Of a stretch of DNA of 60,094 nucleotides, positions 9,927-22,316 are shown in pieces (positions within the stretch are counted from its first letter, which is position 1; the number at the start of each line of letters is the position of its first letter). The notes below the pieces were generated by a model. The model did no database searches. It was not told where the DNA came from and was given only the letters and a program-made list of their open reading frames with translations. The stretch covers positions 70,846 to 130,939 of the forward strand of contig JAITQG010000072.1 of the NCBI GenBank assembly GCA_031289015.1, given 5' to 3'. The stretch comes from Lactobacillaceae bacterium. GTDB lineage: Bacteria; Bacillota; Bacilli; Lactobacillales; Lactobacillaceae. The translations under genes were made by a program, and so were the position numbers.

Positions 9927-10766
9927 TTACTGAACCAGATAAACCCGTTCATCAATCAAATCAAAACTTTGATGATGCACATTCAAACTAGCGATTTCTG
10001 TTAATCGCGCATCTTGCCAAAACTTCGCCGAATTCGTCGCGCCGTCTTTTTCGCCAATTACAATCAGTTCAAAATTAAAACGTGCTTGATTGTCGCGAAT
10101 GTAGTGCAACACTTCCCAATCAGCTTCCGTCGTATCCGGTGCCCAACTCAACAACACAAACTGTACCTGCGCACCATATTTATCTAACGCGGCCAGCGCA
10201 TCCAAATTTTCAATTGCTGTGACTGGTTGAGCCGTCTGCAAATCGGGTTGGTCCAACCAAGCGAGATTATCTGTCGCAATTATCTTTTGCTCATAATCTA
10301 ATTCACGCAACCCAGCCGAGATGTAGCCATGCCCCGCCATAAGCTCCAGCACGGGTGCTCCAGCCAAGTAGCTCGCCAAATCCCGCACCCACGTATCACT
10401 GACGTACCCATACATACTGTAATCACTAATTAACTTGTCCCGTAAATGACGCAAAAGATAATCAACTTCTTCAAGCGGCTCCGTTAACTTCTGCCACAAC
10501 CGATTACCGGCGCTTTGCTGCTTGGGATACTTAGCCAGCACATACTCCGCCACCTCAGCTACCACGGTCTCTGGCAGTTCCAATACTGGTAGCAACGGCG
10601 GTAAATACCCCGCATGCAAGCTTTGGATGACTTTAATTGCATCCGCTAATAACGTTTCGATTGTTGGTACTGCTTGATATAACTGCTGATAATGCAACAG
10701 CTCACTGAGATATTCATCCCCAGCGAGCTGTCGTTCAGCACCAAATCTAATCTGGTGGTTTGTCAT
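9927..10766 (-). CDS. Putative SAM-dependent methyltransferase-like protein
   Basis: This 279-residue protein has an all-helical N-terminal half and a C-terminal Rossmann-like half. The motif VLELMAGHGYISAGL (about 135-150) resembles the SAM-binding motif I of class I methyltransferases. It is followed by IIATDN (motif II-like acidic end) and VQFVLLSWAPD (motif IV-like). It lies 12 bases downstream of an XRE regulator and before a terminator, so the two are probably co-transcribed. The substrate is unknown. It may be a non-catalytic member, since the motif I glycine pattern is not canonical. Confidence 0.6.
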   Translation of the reverse strand: MTNHQIRFGAERQLAGDEYLSELLHYQQLYQAVPTIETLLADAIKVIQSLHAGYLPPLLPVLELPETVVAEVAEYVLAKYPKQQSAGNRLWQKLTEPLEEVDYLLRHLRDKLISDYSMYGYVSDTWVRDLASYLAGAPVLELMAGHGYISAGLRELDYEQKIIATDNLAWLDQPDLQTAQPVTAIENLDALAALDKYGAQVQFVLLSWAPDTTEADWEVLHYIRDNQARFNFELIVIGEKDGATNSAKFWQDARLTEIASLNVHHQSFDLIDERVYLVQ

Positions 10767-10778
10767 TTTTAACTTCCT

Positions 10779-11186
10779 TTAGAACAAATCTTCTTGATGG
10801 TTAATCTTGATGTCCTCATCCTTTACAAAACGATTATCTTTTTCATGGAAATATGCATTGATATTTTGGAAAATCTCAAACCGTTCTTGATCTTTCAGAG
10901 CACGACCGTTAAAGTCGATTTCCTTACCTGACAAGAACAGCAATGACAAGTCGGTTTTTTCGACACTCACGCGACCAACCAAGAAATCCATGGTCACTTC
11001 AAAAAACTCAGCTAACTTACGCACTTCGAGGTATGAAGGTGAACGATCGCCACGTTCCCAATTACCAATTTGGGCAGCAGTATTCGGTTTTTGACCTGGC
11101 TCGAGTTGCTTGTTGAGCGCATCGGCCAAGGTTTCCAAGGTGATATTGCGACCCTTACGCAATTCACGCAAACGATCAGGAAACAT
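10779..11186 (-). CDS. XRE-family transcriptional regulator
   Basis: This is a 135-residue protein. The N-terminal HTH_3 domain (about 3-70) reads FPDRLRELRKGRNITLETLADAL, then AAQIGNWERGDRSPSYLEVRKLAEFF, then VTMDFLVGR, typical of Cro/C1 repressors. The C-terminal half (DFNGRALKDQERFEIFQNINAYF) resembles the regulatory tail of several Lactobacillales XRE proteins. I chose the ATG at 11186 because GGAGAA lies seven bases upstream; an in-frame upstream start gives only an unsupported extension. It is first gene of an operon with the methyltransferase-like gene. A small inverted repeat over its putative -10 suggests autoregulation. Confidence 0.85.
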   Translation of the reverse strand: MFPDRLRELRKGRNITLETLADALNKQLEPGQKPNTAAQIGNWERGDRSPSYLEVRKLAEFFEVTMDFLVGRVSVEKTDLSLLFLSGKEIDFNGRALKDQERFEIFQNINAYFHEKDNRFVKDEDIKINHQEDLF

Positions 11187-11228
11187 GGCGCATTCTCCAA
11201 TCCACATAGTTTATGGGCTAAAACCCTA

Positions 11229-11243
11229 GTAACTCTATGTTAC
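11229..11243. promoter_or_regulatory. Possible autoregulatory operator of the XRE gene
   Basis: GTAAC and GTTAC arms flank a 5 nt centre, overlapping the -10-like TAACAT about 45 bp upstream of the regulator's start. Operator function is inferred only from symmetry and position. Confidence 0.35.
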
Positions 11244-11347
11244 CGTAAAAAAATTAACTTTTCCACATTTTTATCCTTTGTTGTTGATATTAAAGTAGAT
11301 TCGACGTAATTTTTAAACTTTATTTAGCTCACACCCTGATAAATTAA

Positions 11348-12817
<1,470 letters not shown>

Positions 12818-12925
12818 CTACTAATCAAGCCGGTTAAATGCGTTAATATCATTACAATTACTTATTAATTGTACTTATTATATATCATTTTAAATACGTG
12901 AATTGAGCCCCACAACTGCAGCAAA

Positions 12926-12965
12926 AAAAGGCGGGCAATTAAGGGAGATCCCTTGCTTGCACACC
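12926..12965 (-). terminator. Terminator of the rlmA / DUF697-like operon
   Basis: On the minus strand an outer stem GGTGTGCAA/TTGCCCGCC (imperfect) and an inner AAGGGA/TCCCTT stem are followed by seven T. Confidence 0.75.
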
Positions 12966-12978
12966 TTTATAAATAACT

Positions 12979-13500
12979 CTATTTTTGCTTCAAATTAAGT
13001 AGTTTCAAAGCTGCATTGACTGATTTTTGAATGTCCTTGGGTTTTACATCTTCGCCTTTTTCTAAGCTATCGACAATTTTCCAGCCCATGGTTTCAGTAA
13101 TCGTGGCCGCAAAGCTCGCATTAATCGCCCCGCCAGCCAATGAACCAATCCCAGGGACGATTTTCATCAAATTCCCCAGCGTTAGTTTAGCAAAAGTCGT
13201 GGCTAAGGTCGAAAGTGAGACTCCACGAGCAAAACCATCTTTTAATTCACGCCCGTAAATCTTGTATAACGAAGAAATCATCGCCACTTGTGCTGGTACG
13301 ATAACTGCTTCGTCAGCAAACGGTACTGGAGCAGCCCCAATCCCGGCTGAGGTGACGGCGGCCGTATGAATCACGGCCGCTGCTTTTTGCCGCGGCGTCA
13401 TATTTTTGGCACCATCAACGACTTGATCCATCTGCGCCTTAACTTGATTCGGCTTTAATTTATTGGTCACCGTATCTAATTGCTTTTTAAATTCAACCAT
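12979..13500 (-). CDS. DUF697/EcsC-like small membrane-associated protein
   Basis: This is a 173-residue protein with alternating amphipathic and hydrophobic segments rich in Ala and Gly: AAVIHTAAVTSAGIGAAPVPFADEA and VPGIGSLAGGAINASFAATI. The pattern PxPFADxxxxxxxQxxMI and the Gly-rich hairpin are typical of the DUF697 family found in or beside membrane GTPases, though no GTPase domain is present here. It starts four bases after the rlmA stop and shares the terminator at 12926, so it is co-transcribed. Function unknown. Confidence 0.6.
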   Translation of the reverse strand: MVEFKKQLDTVTNKLKPNQVKAQMDQVVDGAKNMTPRQKAAAVIHTAAVTSAGIGAAPVPFADEAVIVPAQVAMISSLYKIYGRELKDGFARGVSLSTLATTFAKLTLGNLMKIVPGIGSLAGGAINASFAATITETMGWKIVDSLEKGEDVKPKDIQKSVNAALKLLNLKQK

Positions 13501-13504
13501 TTAC

Positions 13505-14362
13505 TTACTCCTTGGTAACTTGCGCTTTTAAAACCATGACATGCACGGTCACGCTTGGTAGCGGTGTCGCTTCAGCCGCTGCTTGGGCTTCCGGCCGGGC
13601 GCCCCAGTGCAAAGGGGTCATGTGCAATAAATCTTTGTATAACTCGGCTGGGATTGCCCATTCATACCTGACTTCTTCGACCGTTGCCTCAGGATAATGC
13701 TGTTTGAACAACTCTACCACTTTATCATTATTATACGTGTGATTAGGTGAGTCAACCGGATATAAAATCTCGCGCAATTCATGCAGGTATCCAGAACTCG
13801 GTACAACCTTAACGATGGTGCCTTGATCTTTAATCACGCGTTCAAATTCACCATACGCGGATGGCGAAAAGAACTCAATGACACTATCAAAGCTCCCGGC
13901 GGTAAATGGCAAGTTAGCCAAATCAGCCACCGCAAAAAAAGCATCAGAGTCTAATTGAGTCGCTAAATTGACCCCTTCACGACTAATGTCAAAGCCAATC
14001 CCGACATCTCGACCACCCCGTTGATCCAGCAACTTCACAAACGGCGTACCCTCACCAGTCCCCACATCCAATATGCGTTGTGCCTCATCTGGTAATGCCC
14101 GCTCAACCGCATCGACAATTCCATCAAACAAGCCCGCACTCAAAACTCGCCGGCGCGCGGCCAGCATATTATCATCGTATTCAGTATTGACGGTATGCGT
14201 TAAAAAGACCAGACTGCCCTTTTTATTCATGTCCAACCGATGCCCATTTACACAGATAAGACTATGCCCATCAATCTGCGTATACGGCAAATCATCAACC
14301 AAACAGCGAAACATGCTTACATGAGCCCGCGCAAAGGCAGTACCCTTATCAATTTTTTTCAT
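13505..14362 (-). CDS. rlmA: 23S rRNA (guanine-N1)-methyltransferase, RlmA/TlrB type
   Basis: This 285-residue SAM-dependent methyltransferase modifies hairpin 35 of 23S rRNA (G745 or G748, depending on subfamily). The N-terminus has the family layout FRC...SLICVNGHRLDMNKKGSLVFL, a zinc-ribbon region followed by the conserved D-x-x-K-x-G segment. The usual second Cys of the first CxxC is replaced (CLVD), so the zinc site may be weak. Motif I is ILDVGTGEGTPF and motif IV is SVIEFFSPSAYGEFERV, matching the family's FSP signature. It heads an operon with the DUF697-like gene. Three 30 bp tandem repeats cover its promoter. The substrate nucleotide is not decidable here. Confidence 0.8.
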   Translation of the reverse strand: MKKIDKGTAFARAHVSMFRCLVDDLPYTQIDGHSLICVNGHRLDMNKKGSLVFLTHTVNTEYDDNMLAARRRVLSAGLFDGIVDAVERALPDEAQRILDVGTGEGTPFVKLLDQRGGRDVGIGFDISREGVNLATQLDSDAFFAVADLANLPFTAGSFDSVIEFFSPSAYGEFERVIKDQGTIVKVVPSSGYLHELREILYPVDSPNHTYNNDKVVELFKQHYPEATVEEVRYEWAIPAELYKDLLHMTPLHWGARPEAQAAAEATPLPSVTVHVMVLKAQVTKE

Positions 14363-14399
14363 ACTAATTCTCTTTATATTTCGATTTTTATTTTACTTA

Positions 14400-14428
14400 A
14401 TACTACTCTTTCCTACTCTTTTAATCAA
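14400..14428 (-). promoter_or_regulatory. Putative sigma-A promoter of rlmA
   Basis: TTGATT and TAGTAT are spaced by exactly 17 bp on the minus strand, about 40 bp upstream of the rlmA start. The spacer contains two AGAGTAG units from the tandem repeat array. Confidence 0.45.
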
Positions 14429-14490
14429 AATACTACTCTCTCCTACTCTTTGCGTTCTAATCCTACTCTTTCCTACTCTTTTTTACCCTG
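14401..14490. repeat. Three tandem 30 bp repeats, each with two AGAGTAG boxes
   Basis: Units 14401-14430, 14431-14460 and 14461-14490 each begin with a near-identical 20 bp core (TACTACTCTTTCCTACTCTT on the plus strand). A variable 10 bp tail follows. On the minus strand this gives six AGAGTAG boxes, paired 11 bp apart, with pairs repeating every 30 bp. All six boxes therefore fall on roughly the same DNA face. The array sits between the rpoC terminator and the rlmA start. Confidence 0.9.
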
Positions 14491-14494
14491 GCAA

Positions 14495-14529
14495 TAAAAA
14501 AGCCCGCAGATCATTGATCTACGGACTTC
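14495..14529 (-). terminator. Terminator of rpoBC
   Basis: AAGTCCGTAGAT pairs with ATCTGCGGGCTT (wobbles) on the minus strand, followed by six T, about 20 bp after the rpoC stop. Confidence 0.85.
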
Positions 14530-14547
14530 ATTAATGATTACCCTAAC

Positions 14548-17500
14548 TTACAGGTTCATCATATTTTCGATATCTGAGGTTGATGGAATCTTAGTTCCGC
14601 CTGCTTCAGTTGTAACCACAACAGGGTCAGCAACGACTTCAGGCTTAACTTGACGATATTCCGGCATACCTGTACCGGCAGGAATTAACTTACCGATGAT
14701 AACATTTTCCTTCAACCCAACCAGTGGATCGTTCTTTCCACGGATGGCAGCATCAGTCAAGACACGTGTTGTTTCTTGGAATGATGCGGCTGACAAGAAT
14801 GAGTTAGTTTCCAATGATGCCTTAGTAATACCAAGCAAAACTGGCCGCGCAGTAGCTGGAATGCCACCGTTTAGTAACGTATCCTTGTTAGCGTCACGGA
14901 ATTGTGCGATGTCCATCAAGTTTCCAGGCAACAAATCTGTCTCACCTGGATCCATGACACGGACCTTACGCAACATTTGACGCGCCATAACTTCGATGTG
15001 CTTGTCAGAAATTTCGATACCTTGCAAACGATAAACTTGTTGTACAGAACGCACAATGTAGTTTTCAGTAGCAAGCGTATCACGGACTTGAATCAATTCC
15101 TTAGGATCAATTGACCCGTCATTAATGGCAGATCCACGGTGAATAATATCACCTTCCGCTACAAGCATACGAGCAGCCATTGGCAACGTGTAAGTACGTT
15201 GGTCAGTAGCACCCTTGATTGTAACTTCCTTAGTACGATCGGCTGGATTCTCTTCAATTGAGACCACTTCACCAGAAACTTCAGTGATTTCAGCACGCCC
15301 CTTAGGGTTACGTGCTTCAAAGATTTCCTGGACACGAGGAAGTCCCATCGTGATATCGTTACCACCGGCAACTCCACCCGTGTGGAAGTTACGCATTGTC
15401 AATTGCGTACCAGGTTCACCGATTGATTGAGCGGCAACGGTACCAACAGCTTCACCAACTTCGACAATTTCACCCGTAGCCAAGTTGCGACCGTAGTCAC
15501 GAACACAGACTCCGTGCTCAGTATTACAAGTGAAGGCAGAACGGATGTTAACCTTAGTTACTCCGGCAGCCACAATTGCAAGTGCCTTGTCTTCGTCAAT
15601 CATTTCGTTGTGGGCAACAATTACTTCACCAGTCTTAGGATCAGTAACCGTCTTTTGGGCATAACGTCCCAAGATACGGTCATACAATGATTCAATGACT
15701 TCGTTTCCGTTCATGATTGCTTCAACGTCCAAACCACGATCGGTTCCACAGTCGAGCTCACGAATGATAACGTCTTGGGCCACGTCAACCAAACGACGAG
15801 TCAAGTAACCTGAGTCGGCCGTCTTCAAAGCCGTGTCGGTCATTCCCTTACGAGCTCCGTGGGTTGAGAAGAACATTTCCAACACAGACAAACCTTCACG
15901 GAAGTTCGCGATGATTGGCAATTCCATGATCTTACCATTAGGAGCGGCCATCAAGCCACGCATTCCGGCAAGTTGCGTAAAGTTAGAAATGTTACCACGA
16001 GCACCTGAATCCGACATCATGAAGATGTTGTTGTCAGGTTCGAATGATTCGATCAGCTTTTCAGTAACGTCATCTTTAGCCTTGTTCCAAATATCAATAA
16101 CTCGGGCATAACGCTCGTCGTCAGTGATCAATCCACGGCGGAATTGCTTTGAAACATTGGCAACTTGCTTGTGAGCTTCTTCGACAATCGCTGTCTTTTC
16201 TGTTCCCAAGTCGGTTACGTCGGCAACTCCAACTGTCAACCCTGACTTAGTTGATTCGTCATAACCCAAGTCCTTCATCCGGTCCAAAAGCAATGAAGTT
16301 TCAGTAACCTTATATTGCTTGTAGACTTCGGCGATGATGTTTGACAAGAACTTCTTCTTGAATGGATCGATGACACTCTTGTCAGCCAAGAATGCATTGA
16401 TATCTTCCCCAGGCTCCATAAAGAACTTGTCATCAATAGCTTGCAAGTTGCTTGCCGTTGGTTCGTTCAAGTATGGGAAGCCAATTGGCAAGATTTCATT
16501 GAAGAATAACTTACCAACCGTCGTCACCATGATGCGGTTGCGTTGTTCAGGTGTGAATGGCTTAGTATCAGGGAATGAAGACGTTTGAACCCCAATTCGC
16601 GTATGCAAATGAACATACTTGTTTTGGAAGGCCGTGTGCGCTTCGTTAATATCCTTGAAGATCATGCCTTCACCTTCGCGCCCAGCTTCTTCAGTGGTTA
16701 GGTAGTAGTTACCGATAACCATGTCTTGTGAAGGGGCAACGATTGGTGTTCCATCCTTTGGCGCCAAGATGTGACCAGCGGCCAACATCAACAAACGCGC
16801 TTCGGCTTGTGCTTCGTCAGACAAAGGCACGTGGACGGCCATTTGGTCTCCGTCAAAGTCGGCGTTGTACGCTTCAGTTACCAACGGGTGCAAACGCATG
16901 GCCTTACCTGAAACCAAAACTGGTTCGAAGGCTTGGATTCCAAGACGGTGCAGCGTTGGGGCACGGTTAAGCAAAACTGGATGCTCTTGGATAACGTTTT
17001 CCAAGACGTCCATAACATCATCATCGTGGTTGTCGATCTTACGCTTAGCTGCACGAATGTTAGCTGCGATAGGACCCAAATCACCACGTTCTTCAGTCAA
17101 CTTACGGATGATAAATGGCTTGAACAATTCCAAAGCCATTGGACGAGGCAAGCCCATTTGGTTCATCTTCAACTTAGGTCCAACGTCAATAACTGAACGA
17201 CCTGAGTAGTCGACACGCTTTCCAAGCAAGTTTTGACGGAAACGGCCTTGTTTACCCTTCAGCATGTGTGACAAAGACTTTAATGGACGGTTTCCTGGTC
17301 CCGTTACCGGACGACCACGACGACCATTGTCAATCAATGAATCAACGGCTTCTTGCAACATCCGCTTTTCGTTTTGCACGATGATACCAGGCGCATTAAT
17401 CTCTAACAAACGCTTCAAACGGTTGTTACGGTTAATTACTCGACGGTACAAATCGTTCAAATCAGAAGTTGCAAAGCGACCACCTTCTAATTGCACCATT

Positions 17501-18219
17501 GGACGCAAATCAGGTGGGATCACTGGGATAACATCCATTACCATCCACTCTGGCTTGTTACCAGACTTAACGAAGGCTTCGATGATATCTAAACGACGTA
17601 CGGCACGCACACGCTTTTGCCCAGTGGCTTCACGCAAGTTTGCCTTCAATTCTTCAACTTCACCTTCTAAGTTCACATTAGCCAACAATGTCTTGACGGC
17701 TTCAGCTCCCTTAGCAGCGGCAAAGGCATTACCATATTGTGCCTTCAATTCGCGATAACGCTCATCAGACAACAATTCTTTAACTTGTAATGGTGTATCA
17801 CCAGGTTCAGTAACCACGTAATCTTGGAAGTAAATGATTTCTTCCAATGATCGTGGTGACATATCCAAGACCAAACCCATCCGTGATGGGATTCCCTTGA
17901 AGTACCAGATGTGTGATACTGGTGCGGCCAATTCAATATGACCCATGCGTTCGCGACGGACCTTTGATGATGTTACTTCAACACCACAACGGTCACAGAC
18001 GATACCCTTATAACGAATTCGCTTGTACTTTCCACACGCACATTCGTAATCCTTGGTAGGTCCGAAGATACGTTCGTCAAACAATCCATCTTTTTCAGGC
18101 TTTAGAGTACGGTAGTTGATAGTCTCGGGCTTTTTAACTTCCCCGTATGACCAGCTGCGAATCTTGTCTGGTGAAGCTAGACCGATTTGCATACTTTCAA
18201 ACTTATTGACATCAATCAA
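14548..18219 (-). CDS. rpoC: DNA-directed RNA polymerase subunit beta'
   Basis: This is the 1223-residue largest subunit of core RNA polymerase, normal length for Firmicutes. The N-terminal zinc finger reads [20 protein letters not shown]. The catalytic magnesium loop [12 protein letters not shown] and the trigger-loop/bridge-helix region ([20 protein letters not shown]) are intact. The second zinc site (CGT...[13 protein letters not shown]) is intact too. The start is TTG at 18219 behind an AAGGGG site; no nearby ATG fits. It lies 139 bp downstream of rpoB with a strong hairpin between, and has its own terminator. Confidence 0.99.
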   Translation of the reverse strand: MIDVNKFESMQIGLASPDKIRSWSYGEVKKPETINYRTLKPEKDGLFDERIFGPTKDYECACGKYKRIRYKGIVCDRCGVEVTSSKVRRERMGHIELAAPVSHIWYFKGIPSRMGLVLDMSPRSLEEIIYFQDYVVTEPGDTPLQVKELLSDERYRELKAQYGNAFAAAKGAEAVKTLLANVNLEGEVEELKANLREATGQKRVRAVRRLDIIEAFVKSGNKPEWMVMDVIPVIPPDLRPMVQLEGGRFATSDLNDLYRRVINRNNRLKRLLEINAPGIIVQNEKRMLQEAVDSLIDNGRRGRPVTGPGNRPLKSLSHMLKGKQGRFRQNLLGKRVDYSGRSVIDVGPKLKMNQMGLPRPMALELFKPFIIRKLTEERGDLGPIAANIRAAKRKIDNHDDDVMDVLENVIQEHPVLLNRAPTLHRLGIQAFEPVLVSGKAMRLHPLVTEAYNADFDGDQMAVHVPLSDEAQAEARLLMLAAGHILAPKDGTPIVAPSQDMVIGNYYLTTEEAGREGEGMIFKDINEAHTAFQNKYVHLHTRIGVQTSSFPDTKPFTPEQRNRIMVTTVGKLFFNEILPIGFPYLNEPTASNLQAIDDKFFMEPGEDINAFLADKSVIDPFKKKFLSNIIAEVYKQYKVTETSLLLDRMKDLGYDESTKSGLTVGVADVTDLGTEKTAIVEEAHKQVANVSKQFRRGLITDDERYARVIDIWNKAKDDVTEKLIESFEPDNNIFMMSDSGARGNISNFTQLAGMRGLMAAPNGKIMELPIIANFREGLSVLEMFFSTHGARKGMTDTALKTADSGYLTRRLVDVAQDVIIRELDCGTDRGLDVEAIMNGNEVIESLYDRILGRYAQKTVTDPKTGEVIVAHNEMIDEDKALAIVAAGVTKVNIRSAFTCNTEHGVCVRDYGRNLATGEIVEVGEAVGTVAAQSIGEPGTQLTMRNFHTGGVAGGNDITMGLPRVQEIFEARNPKGRAEITEVSGEVVSIEENPADRTKEVTIKGATDQRTYTLPMAARMLVAEGDIIHRGSAINDGSIDPKELIQVRDTLATENYIVRSVQQVYRLQGIEISDKHIEVMARQMLRKVRVMDPGETDLLPGNLMDIAQFRDANKDTLLNGGIPATARPVLLGITKASLETNSFLSAASFQETTRVLTDAAIRGKNDPLVGLKENVIIGKLIPAGTGMPEYRQVKPEVVADPVVVTTEAGGTKIPSTSDIENMMNL

Positions 18220-18275
18220 TGGTTCGACCCCTTTCGAAATAGGTTCCTATATACGACATCCCATCTCACTTGGCT

Positions 18276-18327
18276 AGGCCAGTGCTTACTAATGACTAAA
18301 TGAATAATCATCACTAAGCACTGACCT
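18276..18327 (-). other. Intercistronic hairpin between rpoB and rpoC
   Basis: Arms AGGTCAGTGCTTA and TAAGCACTGGCCT (13 bp with one G-U wobble) enclose a 26 nt loop in the rpoB-rpoC spacer. There is no T-run, so it is more likely a processing or stability element than a terminator. Confidence 0.6.
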
Positions 18328-18358
18328 AACCTAAGTTAGATCGGGCTTTTTAAATTAA

Positions 18359-21300
18359 TTAATCAAGCAAACCTGCATCGGTTGCCACGGCCTTGGGTTC
18401 GTCACTAGAAGCATTAAATTCTTGTGCCAAACGTTGGGCTTGGGCATTGGCGGCTTCGATGTTAACGATTGAATCGTCTTCATCCATGTCGCGCAATTCG
18501 ATTTCTTTATGGTCAGCATCCAAAACAGTCATGTCCAAACCAAGTGCTTGCAATTCTTTAACCAACACACGGAATGATTCTGGCACACCAGGATTAGGAA
18601 TTTGTTCACCACGGATGATGGCTTCATACGTGTTGTTACGGCCTTGCACGTCATCCGACTTGTAAGTCAAGATTTCTTGCAAAGTATGCGCAGCCCCATA
18701 AGCTTCAAGGGCCCAAACTTCCATTTCACCGAAACGTTGTCCACCGAATTGAGCTTTACCACCCAATGGTTGTTGTGTAACCAATGAGTAAGGTCCGGTT
18801 GAACGGGCGTGCATCTTGTCGTCGACCATGTGGGCCAACTTCATGTAATGCATGATTCCAACTGCAACGCGCTTGTCAAAGGCTTCACCAGTCCGACCAT
18901 CATACAAAACCGTCTTACCATCAGATGGCAAACCAGCTTCATTGATAGCTTCCCAGATATCCGTATCACGCGCTCCGTCAAAGACTGGCGAAGCAATGTG
19001 GATGCCTAATTCACGTGCGGCCATCCCCAAGTGCAATTCAAGCACTTGACCGATATTCATACGTGAAGGCACACCCATTGGTGACAACATGATATCAATT
19101 GGTGTTCCATCTGGCATGTACGGCATGTCTTCAGAAGGTACGATTACTGAAACCGTACCCTTGTTTCCGTGACGACCGGCCATCTTGTCACCAACTTGAA
19201 TCTTACGACGTTGGGCAATGTAGACACGGACCATCTTGTTAACACCTGGTGACAATTCGTCATTGTTTTCACGCGTGAAGACCCGGACGTCTTGGACGAT
19301 TCCGCCCCCACCGTGCGGCACACGCAATGATGTATCACGGACTTCGCGCGCCTTTTCACCAAAGATCGCGTGGAGCAAACGTTCTTCGGCTGATAATTCA
19401 GTCACACCCTTTGGCGTAACCTTACCAACCAAGATGTCACCGTCGTTAACTTCGGCTCCGACACGGATAATTCCTTCTTCATCCAAATCCTTCAACTGCT
19501 TTTCACCAGCATTAGGAATTTCACGGGTGAACTCTTCAGGGCCGAGCTTTGTATCACGCGCCTCTGATTCATATTCTTCCATGTGGATTGAAGTATAGAC
19601 ATCATCACGAATCAAACGTTCATTGATGATGATGGCATCTTCGAAGTTATATCCTTGCCAAGTCATAAAGGCAATCAATGGGTTTTGTCCCAAAGCCAAT
19701 TCACCTTGTTCCATTGAAGGACCATCAGCCAAAACTTCGTCAGCATCAACTTGGTCCCCAACAGTTACGATTGGGCGTTGGTTATAGTTCTTACCGGCAT
19801 TTGAACGACGGAACTTCATCAACTTGTAAGTATCCAAAGAACCATCTTCGCGACGCACGCGGATTTCGCGACCGTCAACGTATTCAACTGTACCAGGGAA
19901 GGCAGCGATAATCGCCACCCCAGCATCGTGGGCAGCCGTATATTCGATTCCAGTTCCAATCAATGGAGCATGTGGATCGATCAACGGAACTGCTTGACGT
20001 TGCATGTTGGCTCCCATCAAGGCACGATTTGAATCATCGTTTTCCAAGAAAGGAATCGCAGCAGTGGCCACGGCAACCATTTGCTTAGGTGAAACGTCCA
20101 TGTAGTCGACTTGTTCAACAGGGACTTCCTTGTTGTCATCTCCTACTCGGGCCAAAACTGTGTCAGTCGCAAATGAACCATCGTCGTTTAAGACTGAGTT
20201 TCCTTGCGCAACAACGAATTGGTCCTCTTCATCGGCTGTCAAATAATCAATTCGGTCAGTAACCTTGTGATCATCCCATGACACACGACGATATGGCGTT
20301 TCGATGAAGCCATAGCGATTCACCTTACCATAAGTGGCCAATGAATTAATCAACCCAATGTTAGGTCCTTCAGGCGTTTCGATTGGGTCCATCCGACCAT
20401 AGTGGGTATAGTGCACGTCTCGAACTTCGAACCCGGCACGATCACGTGTCAAACCACCAGGGCCAAGGGCTGACAGACGACGCTTGTTCGTCAATTCGCC
20501 CAACGGATTAGTTTGGTCCATGAATTGTGACAGTTGTGATGAACCAAAGAATTCCTTAACAGCCGCAACCACAGGACGGATGTTGATCAACCGTTGTGGT
20601 GTGATTGTTTCAGGGTCTTGGGTCGTCATTCGTTCGCGAACCACACGTTCCATCCGAGTCAAACCGATTCGGAAGGTGTTTTGCAACAATTCTCCAACTC
20701 GCCGGATTCGACGGTTTCCCAAGTGATCAATATCATCTGGTGCGCCGATACCCAATGGCAAGTTCAAGAAATAGTTCATACCAGCAATAATATCGGCTGG
20801 CGTAACTGTGCGAATTGAAGCATCAATGTGGCCGTTACCAATGATTGGCAAAGCCTTTTCTGGATCTTCTGGTGATTCAACCAAGATAGTTTGCAAAACC
20901 ATTGGTTCAGTCACAACAGCGTCATCAGATGGTGTGTAAGTCACCGTCTTGAAATCTTCACGATCCAAGAATGGTACCAAGTCAGCCATGACCTTTTTGT
21001 CGATCAAAGTTCCCTTAGTAGCGATAACTTCACCAGTATCAGGATCAGCCAAAGTTTCAGCCAAAGTCCAACCCATCAAACGCGTCTTCAATGACAACTT
21101 CTTGTTCATCTTGTAACGTCCAACCGGTGCTAAATCATAACGCTTTGGATCAAAGAACCGCGCTGTCAACAAAGCACGTGATGATTCAGCCGTCTTAGGT
21201 TCGCCGGGACGCAACTTTTCGTAGATGTCCTTCAAAGCTTCTTCGACACGTGAATCATTTGTATCCTTGTGCACGTCCTTTTCAAGCGTCAATGCGATTG

Positions 21301-22009
21301 AATCGTATTGATCACCCAAAATTGACAAAACTTCTGAATCAGATCCAAACCCTAAGGCACGCACCAATTCAGTCACTGGCAACTTACGCGTCCGGTCAAT
21401 ACGTACGTAATTAAGACCCTTCGCATCAGTTTCAAATTCCAACCATGCGCCACGGTTAGGAATATAAGTCGTGCCAAACTTGTCACGACCATTCTTGTCG
21501 ACTTCCTTGTTGAAGTAGACACCTGGTGAACGGACCAATTGTGAAACGATTACTCGTTCGGCCCCGTTGATGATGAAAGTTCCCTTTGCCGCGCTATCCA
21601 CAGGCTTGTGGATGCCAGGTACGGTAACTCCAGTCATCAATGGGAAATCGCCAAAGAAGACACTTTCTTGTTTGATTTCACCAGTTTCATTGTTAACTAA
21701 ACGCAAAGTCACATGCAAAGGAGCTGAATAGTTGGCATCATGTGCCCGAGCTTCTTCAATTGAGTACTTAATCTCACCCTTTGGACCACCCAAACTAAAA
21801 TCAACAAATTCTAGTGAGAACTTGTCTTGGGGACCGCTAATCGGAAGGATATCGGTAAACACTTCACGCAATCCCTCATCCAAGAACCAGTTGTATGAAT
21901 CCGTTTGGATCTCTACCAAGTCTGGCATGTCTAGGACTTCTTTGATTCGCGCATAACTACGGCGTTGACGATGCTTACCGTATTTTTCGATCTTGAATCG
22001 TTCTTCCAC
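18359..22009 (-). CDS. rpoB: DNA-directed RNA polymerase subunit beta
   Basis: This is the 1216-residue beta subunit. Landmarks are [18 protein letters not shown] at the N-terminus and the rifampicin region [19 protein letters not shown] followed by [13 protein letters not shown]. The latter reads as a sensitive-type sequence, with Gln, Asp, His-equivalent Asn and Ser positions as in other lactobacilli. Further landmarks are [12 protein letters not shown] and the C-terminal [23 protein letters not shown]. The start is GTG at 22009 with AGGTGA six bases upstream. It has a strong promoter about 205 bp upstream. The gene order clpC-rpoB-rpoC is common in lactobacilli. Confidence 0.99.
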   Translation of the reverse strand: MEERFKIEKYGKHRQRRSYARIKEVLDMPDLVEIQTDSYNWFLDEGLREVFTDILPISGPQDKFSLEFVDFSLGGPKGEIKYSIEEARAHDANYSAPLHVTLRLVNNETGEIKQESVFFGDFPLMTGVTVPGIHKPVDSAAKGTFIINGAERVIVSQLVRSPGVYFNKEVDKNGRDKFGTTYIPNRGAWLEFETDAKGLNYVRIDRTRKLPVTELVRALGFGSDSEVLSILGDQYDSIALTLEKDVHKDTNDSRVEEALKDIYEKLRPGEPKTAESSRALLTARFFDPKRYDLAPVGRYKMNKKLSLKTRLMGWTLAETLADPDTGEVIATKGTLIDKKVMADLVPFLDREDFKTVTYTPSDDAVVTEPMVLQTILVESPEDPEKALPIIGNGHIDASIRTVTPADIIAGMNYFLNLPLGIGAPDDIDHLGNRRIRRVGELLQNTFRIGLTRMERVVRERMTTQDPETITPQRLINIRPVVAAVKEFFGSSQLSQFMDQTNPLGELTNKRRLSALGPGGLTRDRAGFEVRDVHYTHYGRMDPIETPEGPNIGLINSLATYGKVNRYGFIETPYRRVSWDDHKVTDRIDYLTADEEDQFVVAQGNSVLNDDGSFATDTVLARVGDDNKEVPVEQVDYMDVSPKQMVAVATAAIPFLENDDSNRALMGANMQRQAVPLIDPHAPLIGTGIEYTAAHDAGVAIIAAFPGTVEYVDGREIRVRREDGSLDTYKLMKFRRSNAGKNYNQRPIVTVGDQVDADEVLADGPSMEQGELALGQNPLIAFMTWQGYNFEDAIIINERLIRDDVYTSIHMEEYESEARDTKLGPEEFTREIPNAGEKQLKDLDEEGIIRVGAEVNDGDILVGKVTPKGVTELSAEERLLHAIFGEKAREVRDTSLRVPHGGGGIVQDVRVFTRENNDELSPGVNKMVRVYIAQRRKIQVGDKMAGRHGNKGTVSVIVPSEDMPYMPDGTPIDIMLSPMGVPSRMNIGQVLELHLGMAARELGIHIASPVFDGARDTDIWEAINEAGLPSDGKTVLYDGRTGEAFDKRVAVGIMHYMKLAHMVDDKMHARSTGPYSLVTQQPLGGKAQFGGQRFGEMEVWALEAYGAAHTLQEILTYKSDDVQGRNNTYEAIIRGEQIPNPGVPESFRVLVKELQALGLDMTVLDADHKEIELRDMDEDDSIVNIEAANAQAQRLAQEFNASSDEPKAVATDAGLLD

Positions 22010-22212
22010 GTCTCATCACCTCATAAAATTTTTGCCAATTGCGTATCCGAGAATGTTACAATCCTGTTACAAATTGCCCATTTTACCGGTTTTTAAGTGC
22101 AAAAAAGACAACGACATAATCATTGCTAATCATCCCGATGTCCTTGCTATACAGGCATTCGGGGACAATATTTCCCGGATACCATTGTTTATACACAACT
22201 TAACTAGTTACT

Positions 22213-22241
22213 ATTATAGGCCAATTGCGGCGAAAATTCAA
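22213..22241 (-). promoter_or_regulatory. Sigma-A promoter of rpoBC
   Basis: TTGAAT, 17 bp, TATAAT on the minus strand. The implied leader of about 200 nt contains a bulged hairpin (CCCGA..TG..CC with GG..CA..TCGGG, near 22130-22165). Confidence 0.75.
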
Positions 22242-22267
22242 GGGGCGCAACGGGTTGGCCAACAGCA

Positions 22268-22302
22268 GCAAAAGACGCAGATGCCTTAATTGCATCTACG
22301 CC
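22268..22302 (-). terminator. Terminator of clpC
   Basis: AGGCGTAGATGC pairs with GCATCTGCGTCT on the minus strand, followed by four T, 15 bp after the clpC stop. It overlaps no part of the rpoB promoter. Confidence 0.7.
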
Positions 22303-22316
22303 TTTTCAAATTAACT

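Noticed and set aside
14401-14490. CRISPR-like array
   Set aside because: Units are contiguous 30 bp tandem repeats without unique spacers, and no cas genes are present.
17264-17758. 164-codon plus-strand ORF
   Set aside because: Antisense shadow of rpoC.
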